Assembly: GCA_031266015.1 (NCBI GenBank)
Contig: JAISBU010000004.1
Coordinates: 62,001-126,000 of the forward strand
Direction of reading: 5' to 3'
Origin: Prevotellaceae bacterium
Lineage (GTDB): Bacteria > Bacteroidota > Bacteroidia > Bacteroidales > UBA932
DNA: 64,000 nt
The notes below the pieces were generated by a model that did no database searches, had not been told where the DNA came from, and saw nothing but the letters and a program-made list of their open reading frames with translations. Positions 17,096 to 24,935 of this stretch are shown here, one piece after another (positions within the stretch are counted from its first letter, which is position 1; every line of letters begins with the position of its first letter). The translations under genes and the position numbers were made by a program.

Positions 17096-17908
17096 CTAGC
17101 TCAGTAGCGTTTGAGGATCCGGATTTTTGCCTTCAATATCTTTAAAATAATTCACGATTCCAACCCTCAGCTCCACGGTAGCGGCATCATCGCAAACTAT
17201 AATGCCCTTTGGGTGCAGCTGCAACGCGCTAATAGCCCACATGTGGGTTACGCTGCCCTCTACAGCTGCTTGCAGTGCGCGTGACTTATTGTGCCCACTT
17301 ACCAGGATAAGCACTTCTTGTGAATCCAGGATGGTTCCAACTCCAACGGTTAGCGAGGTTTTTGGTACCTTATTCAAATCGTTATCAAAGAAGCGTGAGT
17401 TGGCAATAATGGTATCTTGGGTCAGCGTCTTTATACGTGTACGTGAAGCAAATGACGAGCCCGGTTCGTTGAACGCAATATGTCCGTCGGGACCAATGCC
17501 GCCCATGAACAGGTGAATTTGTCCGTAGCTTTTAATCTTTGCCTCATAGCGGGCACACTCTGCGTCCAGGTCAGGAGCATTGCCGTTAAGTATGTTTACG
17601 TTTTCCTTTTTTACATCCACATGGCCAAAGAAGTTAGTCCACATGAAGCTGTGGAAGCTTTGCGGATGGGTTTCGGCCAGGCCTACATACTCGTCCATGT
17701 TGAAGGTAACAACGTTTGCAAAAGATACCTGTCCCGCTTTGTGTAGCTTTATAAGCTCCTTGTAGGTTCCAAGAGGGGTAGAACCGGTGGGCAAGCCCAA
17801 AACGAAAGGCTTATCCTGCGTGGGCTTAAAAGCCTTGATTTTTGCCGCAATGTAAGCAGCCGCCCATTGCGCTATTTGTTCGGATGAGGGCTGAATAATC
17901 AATCTCAT
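17096..17908 (-). CDS. nagB: glucosamine-6-phosphate deaminase
   Basis: NagB converts glucosamine 6-phosphate to fructose 6-phosphate and ammonia, linking amino-sugar use to glycolysis. The 270-residue protein has family length and motifs: [16 protein letters not shown] near residue 40, [12 protein letters not shown] with the catalytic Asp, [14 protein letters not shown], and [20 protein letters not shown] with the catalytic His in [20 protein letters not shown] and [10 protein letters not shown] follow as usual. It is upstream of the DUF4954 gene's stop on the same strand, separated by 146 bp; the two may respond to the same sugar-nucleotide demand, but this is inference. Confidence 0.95.
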   Translation of the reverse strand: MRLIIQPSSEQIAQWAAAYIAAKIKAFKPTQDKPFVLGLPTGSTPLGTYKELIKLHKAGQVSFANVVTFNMDEYVGLAETHPQSFHSFMWTNFFGHVDVKKENVNILNGNAPDLDAECARYEAKIKSYGQIHLFMGGIGPDGHIAFNEPGSSFASRTRIKTLTQDTIIANSRFFDNDLNKVPKTSLTVGVGTILDSQEVLILVSGHNKSRALQAAVEGSVTHMWAISALQLHPKGIIVCDDAATVELRVGIVNYFKDIEGKNPDPQTLLS

Positions 17909-18054
17909 AAGCTACTTGTTTTTATGGTGTTAAGCGTATTATATTCAGCTATTACAATGATTTCCGAAAATGAAAGCTGCAGCTGAAGCGATTGTATATA
18001 ACTACTTATAAAACAACGACTTAAATAATTAAAGGGTGAAAATGCAAATTGTCT

Positions 18055-20049
18055 CTACTCCTTAATCTTTTTCATTCTCTCTATCATGTTGTTACCCAGG
18101 CCCGTTTTACGGGCAATGTGGCTGGTAACCTCGGCAACGAAGGCGTTTGCTTCAAATGGCCCACGTACTTGTTCAAAATCCAGCTGCTTGTCCTCCTCGT
18201 CCCCGTCAACTCCAAAGCCAGTCATGGCGCTGAGCGTAAACTCCTTTTTCGCATCGGCGTACAGCATTTCATCCAGCTCAACTACGCTGTTTTTCCAAAG
18301 CTCTACACACTTTATAACATCTTCTGCCGTAAAGTTTTCCGGCATTTTGCCGTAGCTGTAGCGTAGCAGCTTGGCGGCCCAAGTCCACTCGTAATCGTAG
18401 TAGCTTTTATGCGCCAGCTCAAAACGCTCCAGTACATCCTTTAGCGTAGCCAGCGTGCCGTTTTCTATATCATCAAGTAAGCGGGTAATCTCGGTTTGGG
18501 GGGCAATCATGCCCGAAATGTCCATCCACTCGCCAAGTCCTACCTGCGAATCGGGTTGTAGCGCGCAGCGTATATCTTTACTGGTTTTGAGTGATTGCGC
18601 TTTTTCCAGCCTGCTAATGAGAGAGTTGCCTAAAAACTTGGTGATACCCATTTCGTACAGCTTGATACCTCTCGTAAGAGCGCCACGCCTGATTAGCGTG
18701 CTGTGGTAAGAGTAAAACTCAGAGGTTTGTCCGGAGTGCTGCTCCAATCTTAGCAAAAGGTTTCGTCCCTTTACCATTTTGTGGATAGTGAAGGGGCTCA
18801 GCAGGTTAAAGTTAATGAGGTCTCGTTTTTGTGGAGCCTTGCGTGTGTCGCGCTTAGGCCACTTTTGAGCATCACGAACGGTACCTACGCTGCGCAGGTT
18901 AACCCCCGGCGCCAAAAAACTTTGGTTATCATGCTCAATAAGATACGAAAATGGTAGCGCAGAAGTGTCGGAATTTCTGTCGTGACGCCCCATAACTACC
19001 GTAAATGCACCAATTTTGGCAGGCCATAACAGGTAGGAATCGCTGGCGGTTTTACAGCCGCGCTCAAGCACCCCCTGGTGTATGGGCCCCAGCTTGTACA
19101 TGTGGTTGCTTTGGTTGGAACCGCTACCCGCATTGAAGAATGAGTAGGCAGCGGCAATAAGCAGGGTAGACTTGTGGTGGGTTACCGTGAATGGCCCGGC
19201 AAATATGGAACAGGCTTCGCCGTGAAAACCCACGCTATTAGCAAAAAACAGCGAATTTTCAGCGGAGTACATTTTGCCCAGCCGGCAGCCTTGTCCTACA
19301 AAACAGTGATCTATAATGACGCTGTCTGCAATTTTGGAGCCTTCGGCAGCTATAAAATGTGAGGCTATAACGCCTTGCCCAACGTAGGTAGGATCTTCGG
19401 GACAGCTGTTTATGGTGCCGTCGCCCAGCTTGTACACGCCGTTGATAACGCAGCTGTCTTTAAACACCATGTTGCGGAGCGTACGGCTATTGGTAATATG
19501 CACGTTCTTACCCACATAGCCCATGGTAGAAGATTGCGCCTCAGCGTATTCATCGATTAGCTTGAACAATTGCTTTATTACCTCGGGACGATGCCTATAC
19601 AAGGCTATAATGTATGCCACCTGGGCCGATAGCTCATTGTATATGGGCACCTCACGGCCACCCATTTCATTGATAACGTTAACCCGAACTCCATTACCAA
19701 AGCTGCATTTTCCTTCGGTTACCAGAATATCAACGTTCTCAATAACGCTATCCTCATCCACTACATAGCTGGCAATACTGCTGCATATATTGTTGATATA
19801 CACATTATTACGAATATCACAATTATGTATGTTGGCATTTGAGATGCCGGTATTGCGCCGGAGGCCGCCGGGTAAAGTGATGGTTTTGGTGAACTTTCCC
19901 AGCTTAACCTGTCCCGAGAAGTTAACGTTGTGTATGTGAAGAGGTGAAAAATCCGAAGCAACTTCTATGGCGCCCCAATCTGCACAACGGCAGTATTGTT
20001 TTTCGAGGGTGAGAATCTCGTCAGCGGTAAGCTTTCTGTATGAGCCCAT
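18055..20049 (-). CDS. DUF4954 family protein (left-handed beta-helix)
   Basis: This 664-residue protein is recognised as DUF4954, a family common in Bacteroidota. The first 400 residues contain many short hexapeptide-like turns (VGQGVIASHFIAAEGSKIA, IIDHCFVGQGCRLG), the mark of a left-handed beta-helix as in acyl- and nucleotidyl-transferases. A middle block (GPIHQGVLERGCKTASDSYLLWPAKIG) is the most conserved-looking, and the last 200 residues are helical. I see no signal peptide, so it should be cytoplasmic. A sugar-nucleotide or acyl transferase-like role is plausible, but the function is unknown. A minus-strand TACTTTTG box at 20090-20097 may be its promoter. Confidence 0.8.
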   Translation of the reverse strand: MGSYRKLTADEILTLEKQYCRCADWGAIEVASDFSPLHIHNVNFSGQVKLGKFTKTITLPGGLRRNTGISNANIHNCDIRNNVYINNICSSIASYVVDEDSVIENVDILVTEGKCSFGNGVRVNVINEMGGREVPIYNELSAQVAYIIALYRHRPEVIKQLFKLIDEYAEAQSSTMGYVGKNVHITNSRTLRNMVFKDSCVINGVYKLGDGTINSCPEDPTYVGQGVIASHFIAAEGSKIADSVIIDHCFVGQGCRLGKMYSAENSLFFANSVGFHGEACSIFAGPFTVTHHKSTLLIAAAYSFFNAGSGSNQSNHMYKLGPIHQGVLERGCKTASDSYLLWPAKIGAFTVVMGRHDRNSDTSALPFSYLIEHDNQSFLAPGVNLRSVGTVRDAQKWPKRDTRKAPQKRDLINFNLLSPFTIHKMVKGRNLLLRLEQHSGQTSEFYSYHSTLIRRGALTRGIKLYEMGITKFLGNSLISRLEKAQSLKTSKDIRCALQPDSQVGLGEWMDISGMIAPQTEITRLLDDIENGTLATLKDVLERFELAHKSYYDYEWTWAAKLLRYSYGKMPENFTAEDVIKCVELWKNSVVELDEMLYADAKKEFTLSAMTGFGVDGDEEDKQLDFEQVRGPFEANAFVAEVTSHIARKTGLGNNMIERMKKIKE

Positions 20050-20197
20050 AATCGAATATTAATATTATCGAGCGTGGTACGCTATTTTACAAAAGTAGCA
20101 AAAAATGGCTTGTAGACCGAGTAGTGTTGATAAAAATAGAAGGCAATGCTGCGATGCTGCATTACTTTTGCGTAAAGGTAGCGGCAATCAACAAGTA

Positions 20198-20857
20198 TTA
20201 GGTCAATTTTACGGCTCTCACCATGTGCCGTTTTCCTCCGGCGCCCGGTAACCGTTTTACGGTAAATCCTGCGGTTCGCAAAGCCTGCTTAACTAAACCT
20301 TTGGATGAATATGTAACTAATAAACCACTTGTTATCAATGAATTATATATTAAGGTGAATAAGCCTTCCGTCCATAATTCGGGTTGGGTATTGCAGGAGA
20401 ACGCATCAAAGTAAACCACATTAAACAGCTTTAATGGTTTGTATAAAGTGGCATCCTGTCGTATTTTTCTTACTGTAAAATAAGGAGTTATGGCAACTTC
20501 CTCGTTCCACGGGCAGGAATGCAGCTGCAAGAAAAGGCCGTTTTCTACCCCTAATTGTTGTGTAAAGTTGAGGGTAGATGCGGATTCCAGAGAAATAGGG
20601 TAGAGCTCAACCGTTTCGTAGTAGACTGTTTTCCCTGTTTTTTGAGCCTCCAAAAGGGTTAGTAAGGCATTCAATCCGGTACCAAAGCCTACCTCGTAAA
20701 CGTTTACATGTGAACTACTTATCTGCTGAAATCCGGCACCGATAAATACGTGTAAGGATTCCATAACGGCGCCGCGCTCGGAGTGATATAATTCGTCAAA
20801 TGGCTCATTTTTAATGGTATGCGAGCCATCGGCGGTTATAATGTTACTTGCTGCCAT
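20198..20857 (-). CDS. mnmD: tRNA 5-methylaminomethyl-2-thiouridine methyltransferase (MnmD)
   Basis: MnmD methylates the wobble uridine aminomethyl group (nm5s2U to mnm5s2U) in certain tRNAs using SAM. The 219-residue protein equals the N-terminal half of E. coli MnmC and lacks the FAD oxidase half, as is usual in Bacteroidota. Visible motifs: GFGTGLNALLTLLEA (SAM-binding, near residue 55), VVYFDAFSCNTQPELW (family DAF motif), LVTYSSKG and LPGAGGKRHMVRA at the C-terminus. Its start overlaps the end of truA by 14 bp, so two tRNA-modification genes are coupled. Confidence 0.9.
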   Translation of the reverse strand: MAASNIITADGSHTIKNEPFDELYHSERGAVMESLHVFIGAGFQQISSSHVNVYEVGFGTGLNALLTLLEAQKTGKTVYYETVELYPISLESASTLNFTQQLGVENGLFLQLHSCPWNEEVAITPYFTVRKIRQDATLYKPLKLFNVVYFDAFSCNTQPELWTEGLFTLIYNSLITSGLLVTYSSKGLVKQALRTAGFTVKRLPGAGGKRHMVRAVKLT

Positions 20858-21590
20858 ACGCTACCTCCCATAAAAACAGCCCACGTGCAGGCGCCGACGC
20901 CACAGCGCTACAGCGTTTTTTTTGCTCCATAATGTTTTTAAAATCGTCAAGCGTAAGCTTACCACGGCCAACGTCCAGAAGCGCTCCTACAATGGCGCGA
21001 ACCATATTTCGCAGGAATCTGCTTGCGGATATGGTAAAAATGATCGTGCTATTTTCCTCATTTACAGACCAATATGCCTCAGTAACATGACAGTCATTAT
21101 TGGTAACATCGGAATGCAGCTTAGCGAAGCTTGTAAAGTCGGTTTGCTGCAAAAGCATGGCAGATGCAGCGTTCATAGCGTCTAAGTTGAGCGGAAAATG
21201 TACAAATACGGCAAATTCCTGTAAAAAAGGATTCCTGGCAGCTGTAATGAAGTATTTGTAGGTACGCGATGTGGCGTCGAATCTGGCATGAGCCTCGGGA
21301 TTTACCTCGTAAAGCTCATAAACGGATACGTCATGAGGCAAGATTCGGTTGAGCTTGGCAATGGCGCCGCCGGTATCAGGAATGTTTTTGTCAGCGTCAA
21401 AATGCGCCACGTATTTACGGGCATGTACGCCGGTATCTGTACGACCGCAGCCAAGCGCATCAACATCATGCCCAAGCAGCAAGCTTAGCGCCCGGTTAAC
21501 TTCTGCCTGAACAGTATGAGCATTGGGCTGCAGCTGCCAGCCATGAAAGTGCGTCCCTTTATATGAAAATCCTAAGAAATACCGCGACAT
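20844..21590 (-). CDS. truA: tRNA pseudouridine(38-40) synthase
   Basis: TruA makes pseudouridine at positions 38-40 of the tRNA anticodon arm. The 248-residue protein starts at MSRYFLGFSYKGTHFHGWQ; the longer frame's 21 extra residues do not fit the family. The catalytic Asp lies in GCGRTDTGVHARKYVAHFD, near residue 50, and later motifs include RFDATSRTYKYFI and FLRNMVRAIVGALLDVG. It is the first gene of a truA-mnmD pair. Its upstream side, 21591-21838, is the left border of the accessory island. Confidence 0.94.
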   Translation of the reverse strand: MSRYFLGFSYKGTHFHGWQLQPNAHTVQAEVNRALSLLLGHDVDALGCGRTDTGVHARKYVAHFDADKNIPDTGGAIAKLNRILPHDVSVYELYEVNPEAHARFDATSRTYKYFITAARNPFLQEFAVFVHFPLNLDAMNAASAMLLQQTDFTSFAKLHSDVTNNDCHVTEAYWSVNEENSTIIFTISASRFLRNMVRAIVGALLDVGRGKLTLDDFKNIMEQKKRCSAVASAPARGLFLWEVAYGSK

Positions 21591-21775
21591 TGAGGCTGTT
21601 TTGCGTAAATATTTAAGATAATAATTTCTTACAAAGCATGTTTTGATTATCAATGAGAAAGAAACTATATTGTTTGATAATGTACTTGCATTATGTTAAA
21701 TAACTTAGCTAAAAATTTATTTCTTTTTCGAAGGGTAGGGGATTTTTTAATTCAATTTTTTATCGGGCGGCAAAA

Positions 21776-21826
21776 AGCACACTCTTTTGCAAGTTTTGGT
21801 TTGCGCGAATTGCAAATGTGTGTGCT
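21776..21826. repeat. hairpin-forming element at left edge of the island
   Basis: agcacac...ttgcaa (21776-21792) pairs imperfectly with ttgcaa...gtgtgct (21810-21826), 14 of 17 positions. Its core, 21782-21807, matches 28165-28190 at the right edge in direct orientation, 23 of 26 bases. Confidence 0.75.
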
Positions 21827-21838
21827 TGTGTGGTGGCT

Positions 21839-22888
21839 CTACACTTCTTCTTCGTAATAGATTTTGTAATATTTTCGTCCGTCTTTGTCAATGCCTTGCT
21901 CTATCAACTCTCTGTTTCCGTGTATGTAAATGTGAAAGTTTTTGTCCAATTTTAAAACACTTTTAAAAACTCTCGCTTGTTTCTTTACTGCTTGTGCCGA
22001 AATTTCAAAATTGTCAGCCAATTCAATTTCGTTTTCTTCTCTAAATGTTTCGTCAAACTGACGGAAAGATTTAATTACATTTTTGTCGCCAAAAACTTCT
22101 TTTTCAAATTCTTGCTTGTCAAAAGTTTCGTGTTTTTTGAAATAATCAACTGAACGATTTAACAAATCAATCTTGTCGGTTTTTGTTACTTCAAATTCTT
22201 CGTCAAGTTGTTTGGTTACAAAATTTTTGGTAATACCTAAAAAGTCTTTTGTGAAATGATACTCATTCTTGGTCGGCTTAATATTTAAGAAAAAATCTTT
22301 CCAATACTGTGCTTCCATTGATTTATTAGACTTATCAATGACACAAATTTTATAGCCTTTTTCTTTTTCTGTATTAAAAATCAAACAACCTTTATCAAGT
22401 TTTTCAACGTTTATGCCGTCTTCATAATTCAAAACGAATTTGTTTGATTTCTTGTTTAAATTTAAAAATGGTTGTCTGTTCTCTGATTTGAAAATACCTA
22501 ACACATTTACCAATTTGTCATCAATACTGACATTTGAAAATGTAGCCACAAACAAATCTCCTGACTTTATTTGTGGGTGTAATGATATTTCGTACAAATG
22601 TTTGGCGATGCTTTTGCTTAACTCTTGAACTTTGTCGTTTTCTGAAAATATATCGGTTGAAAACTGATACAAAGGATTTAGTTTAAAATCATCATTAGAA
22701 AATGTAAAAGTATAGTATTCTTCCATTTCCGAAAACGGATACAAAAAATACTTAATCAACAATTCCCGTAATCTTAAATCGTCAGTTTCAAGTAGAGAAT
22801 TTGACAGGATAATGTCATCGCCATTGGTTTTATTTCCAACCTGATGTGCAATTACACTTTTTATATTGCAATTTGTAAAGTCTAACAT
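21839..22888 (-). CDS. nucleoid-associated protein, NA37 family (second, Bacteroidota-type)
   Basis: This 349-residue protein resembles the Bacteroidota branch of the NA37/NdpA (YejK) nucleoid-associated family. Supporting features are the N-terminal VIAHQVGNKTNGDDIILSN, the central GDLFVATFSNVSIDDKLVNV and LGIFKSENRQPFL segments, KGCLIFNTEKEKGYKICVID, and the C-terminal FHIYIHGNRELIEQGIDKDG with KYYKIYYEEE. NA37 proteins bind the nucleoid in E. coli, yet their biochemical role is unclear. The gene is the last of the six-gene island operon, 3 bp after the RelA/SpoT gene. Low GC like its neighbours in the island. It is only distantly similar to the other NA37 protein here. Confidence 0.8.
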   Translation of the reverse strand: MLDFTNCNIKSVIAHQVGNKTNGDDIILSNSLLETDDLRLRELLIKYFLYPFSEMEEYYTFTFSNDDFKLNPLYQFSTDIFSENDKVQELSKSIAKHLYEISLHPQIKSGDLFVATFSNVSIDDKLVNVLGIFKSENRQPFLNLNKKSNKFVLNYEDGINVEKLDKGCLIFNTEKEKGYKICVIDKSNKSMEAQYWKDFFLNIKPTKNEYHFTKDFLGITKNFVTKQLDEEFEVTKTDKIDLLNRSVDYFKKHETFDKQEFEKEVFGDKNVIKSFRQFDETFREENEIELADNFEISAQAVKKQARVFKSVLKLDKNFHIYIHGNRELIEQGIDKDGRKYYKIYYEEEV

Positions 22889-22891
22889 ATT

Positions 22892-23875
22892 CTATAATTC
22901 GTTTCCCCAAAGGGTTTTTATTTGTTCAAGGTCGTCATCGTCAAAATCATTTGCCCAATTATCTTTTATAGTGAAAGGGTGATTTTGCAACATATACCAA
23001 ACTAAAAATATCTCTGGTTGTGAAAGAGATAAAATCTCGTAAAATCGGTTTCTATTATCATTGTAAATACGTTGTATTTTTTGTTCATTGGTAACAATAA
23101 AACTTTCAATACTATTGATTAGTTGTTGCTTTGCATTATCGTCAGTTTCAAAATAATTAAGTATTGTATTTATATCTAATAATGATATTTCTCTATCATA
23201 ATCGGTTTTCGCAAACTTGTAAAATTTACCCTCAAGTTTTCTTAACAAAGTATAGGTAATATTTTCTTGATGCTCTTTCAATGCCTTATTTACGCTTGAA
23301 AATTCGTCATCAGCAAGTTCATATAGAGAAAGTAAGCGATACACTTTTCTTTTTAGTTTGTCGGGCAAATCTGTTTCTCTTTTATACGATAGAGAATGGG
23401 CAGTGTTAGACCAAGCGTGTTGATTTAAAGTTCGTACTTGAATTTCAAAAATAAAATCTTCAAAAGTCGCGTGTCGTTTAAACTCTGTTACTGTACATTT
23501 TATTTTAGCATCATAATGATTAGAAACATAATCAAGTCTATTGAAATCCAAATTGTCTTTTTTATGTTCTACACTAATAACAACAAAATTTTCATTTATG
23601 AATTTTTCTACAATGCCTAAATCTTCTTGAAAAGTGCAGATAATCCGAATGCCTAACTTATCTTTTAAATGCTGATATGAATACTCTTTCTCGGCTTGTT
23701 TCTTTCTTACTTTTTTGATGATGCTTACTAATTCCTTTGTTCTGTATTGGACTTCGGGCAATAGTTCATAATCCGTGATTTTGTTCTTAATAAAAGAACT
23801 TACGATTTTTCCTAAATCTTCGTATTTAGGTTGGTCGTCTTTCCACAAATCAACTATTTCCTGAACATTTGCCAT
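22892..23875 (-). CDS. RelA/SpoT-type nucleotidyltransferase
   Basis: This 327-residue protein has a stand-alone RelA/SpoT synthetase fold in residues about 35-165: YRTKELVSIIKKVRKK (substrate Arg/Lys helix), LKDKLGIRIICTF (the catalytic Asp just ahead of GIRI, near residue 70), RLDYVSNHYDAKIKC in place of the usual GYRSLH loop, and FEIQVRTLNQHAWSNTAHSLSYK (near 145). There is no HD hydrolase, TGS or ACT domain. The C-terminal 150 residues are helical and not recognised. It could make alarmones ((p)ppGpp or ppApp) or, like toxSAS/CapRel relatives, modify tRNA ends. It starts directly after the stop of the upstream NA37 gene and ends 3 bp before the next NA37 gene. Confidence 0.85.
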   Translation of the reverse strand: MANVQEIVDLWKDDQPKYEDLGKIVSSFIKNKITDYELLPEVQYRTKELVSIIKKVRKKQAEKEYSYQHLKDKLGIRIICTFQEDLGIVEKFINENFVVISVEHKKDNLDFNRLDYVSNHYDAKIKCTVTEFKRHATFEDFIFEIQVRTLNQHAWSNTAHSLSYKRETDLPDKLKRKVYRLLSLYELADDEFSSVNKALKEHQENITYTLLRKLEGKFYKFAKTDYDREISLLDINTILNYFETDDNAKQQLINSIESFIVTNEQKIQRIYNDNRNRFYEILSLSQPEIFLVWYMLQNHPFTIKDNWANDFDDDDLEQIKTLWGNEL

Positions 23876-24916
23876 TTAGCGTACACTTTTCACTTTTGAA
23901 ACAATTTCAGCCTTAGTTGTTCCGTCATTCAGAGGTTCTAATTTTACATTTTTTTCAAAACTTCCTTTTTTACCAACTATTGCAATGTCATTGGCAAATG
24001 TCATTGTTATAGTTTTAATTTTATTGTCAATGTAAGTATTGTCTTTGGGAAATTCTGACATTCTAAACTTCTTATCTTTTAGATAATTGTTGTATGTGTC
24101 TTTATCCTGTGTTTCCAAATAGTCATCGGCAAATTCTTTGGCGCTGATTTTTTGAGTGTTCTTCTGCAAATAAGAATTTAGGTCTTGTGTATATTTTGCT
24201 CGTTTAATAGGGTCATCAAAAGTTTGAATAAATGTCGTAGTGTAATCGTAAAACTTCTTCGTAGTCGTTTTAGGATTTTCAAGTGGAACACAACCCAAAA
24301 ACTTTTCAATAAACCACGTTGTTACAACTTTTTTAGTTTTAGGGTCTATCTGCAAATCAGCCGTACTTCCGTCATATTTGATTTTGAACGAAGATTTATC
24401 AACGAATAAACCAACTTTATAGATTTTTGTTTTTTTAGTAAGCATCAAATCTTTTACGTCTTTGATGTTAAATGATTTTGTTTTAGGGTCTAATTCTAAT
24501 TGTGCCCCTTCGTCTCTTTCAAGTTTTATGATAATACAAGTGTTTTTGTTGTTTATTTTTCCTGATATAATAACTAAAATTCCTGACACATTTTGTCCGT
24601 CTTGTATCTCAAATAAATACTTAGCCATCAATTTAGATTGCCCAACCAAATCATTGCCGTCAGAACTGATTATTTGGTTAATGTAAGTAGAAACAGGCGA
24701 TGTGTTGTCTGGATTATAACACACAAGTAATTCTTTATTGCTTTGCAATGATTGAACAACTTTTTCTTTAAAGAATGTTCTTAATCCGTCAGGAAGAGAA
24801 CTTTCTTGTTCGCTGTATTGCGGCTCAACTGAAAAATCTCCCTTTCTATGTTTGGGAATACTATGAACAATAATATTTTCAATCGTTATTGTGCTGGTGT
24901 CAAGTTTTGCTGCCAT
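23876..24916 (-). CDS. nucleoid-associated protein, NA37 family (first)
   Basis: This 346-residue protein carries the NA37/NdpA pattern: ITIENIIVHSIPKHRKGD at the start, PQYSEQESSLPDGLRTFFKE, LVGQSKLMAKYLFEIQDGQN, ILVIISGKINNKNTCIIIKL with ERDEGAQLELD, TKIYKVGLFVDKSSF, and TWFIEKFLGCV. The late part (SAKEFADDYLETQD) is charged and helical. It is closer to the general NA37 form than the second copy. It starts 19 bp after the methyltransferase and abuts the RelA/SpoT gene without a gap, so it is likely co-translated with it. What an NA37 protein does next to restriction genes is not known. Confidence 0.8.
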   Translation of the reverse strand: MAAKLDTSTITIENIIVHSIPKHRKGDFSVEPQYSEQESSLPDGLRTFFKEKVVQSLQSNKELLVCYNPDNTSPVSTYINQIISSDGNDLVGQSKLMAKYLFEIQDGQNVSGILVIISGKINNKNTCIIIKLERDEGAQLELDPKTKSFNIKDVKDLMLTKKTKIYKVGLFVDKSSFKIKYDGSTADLQIDPKTKKVVTTWFIEKFLGCVPLENPKTTTKKFYDYTTTFIQTFDDPIKRAKYTQDLNSYLQKNTQKISAKEFADDYLETQDKDTYNNYLKDKKFRMSEFPKDNTYIDNKIKTITMTFANDIAIVGKKGSFEKNVKLEPLNDGTTKAEIVSKVKSVR

Positions 24917-24935
24917 ATTTAATTGATGTTTTTAT

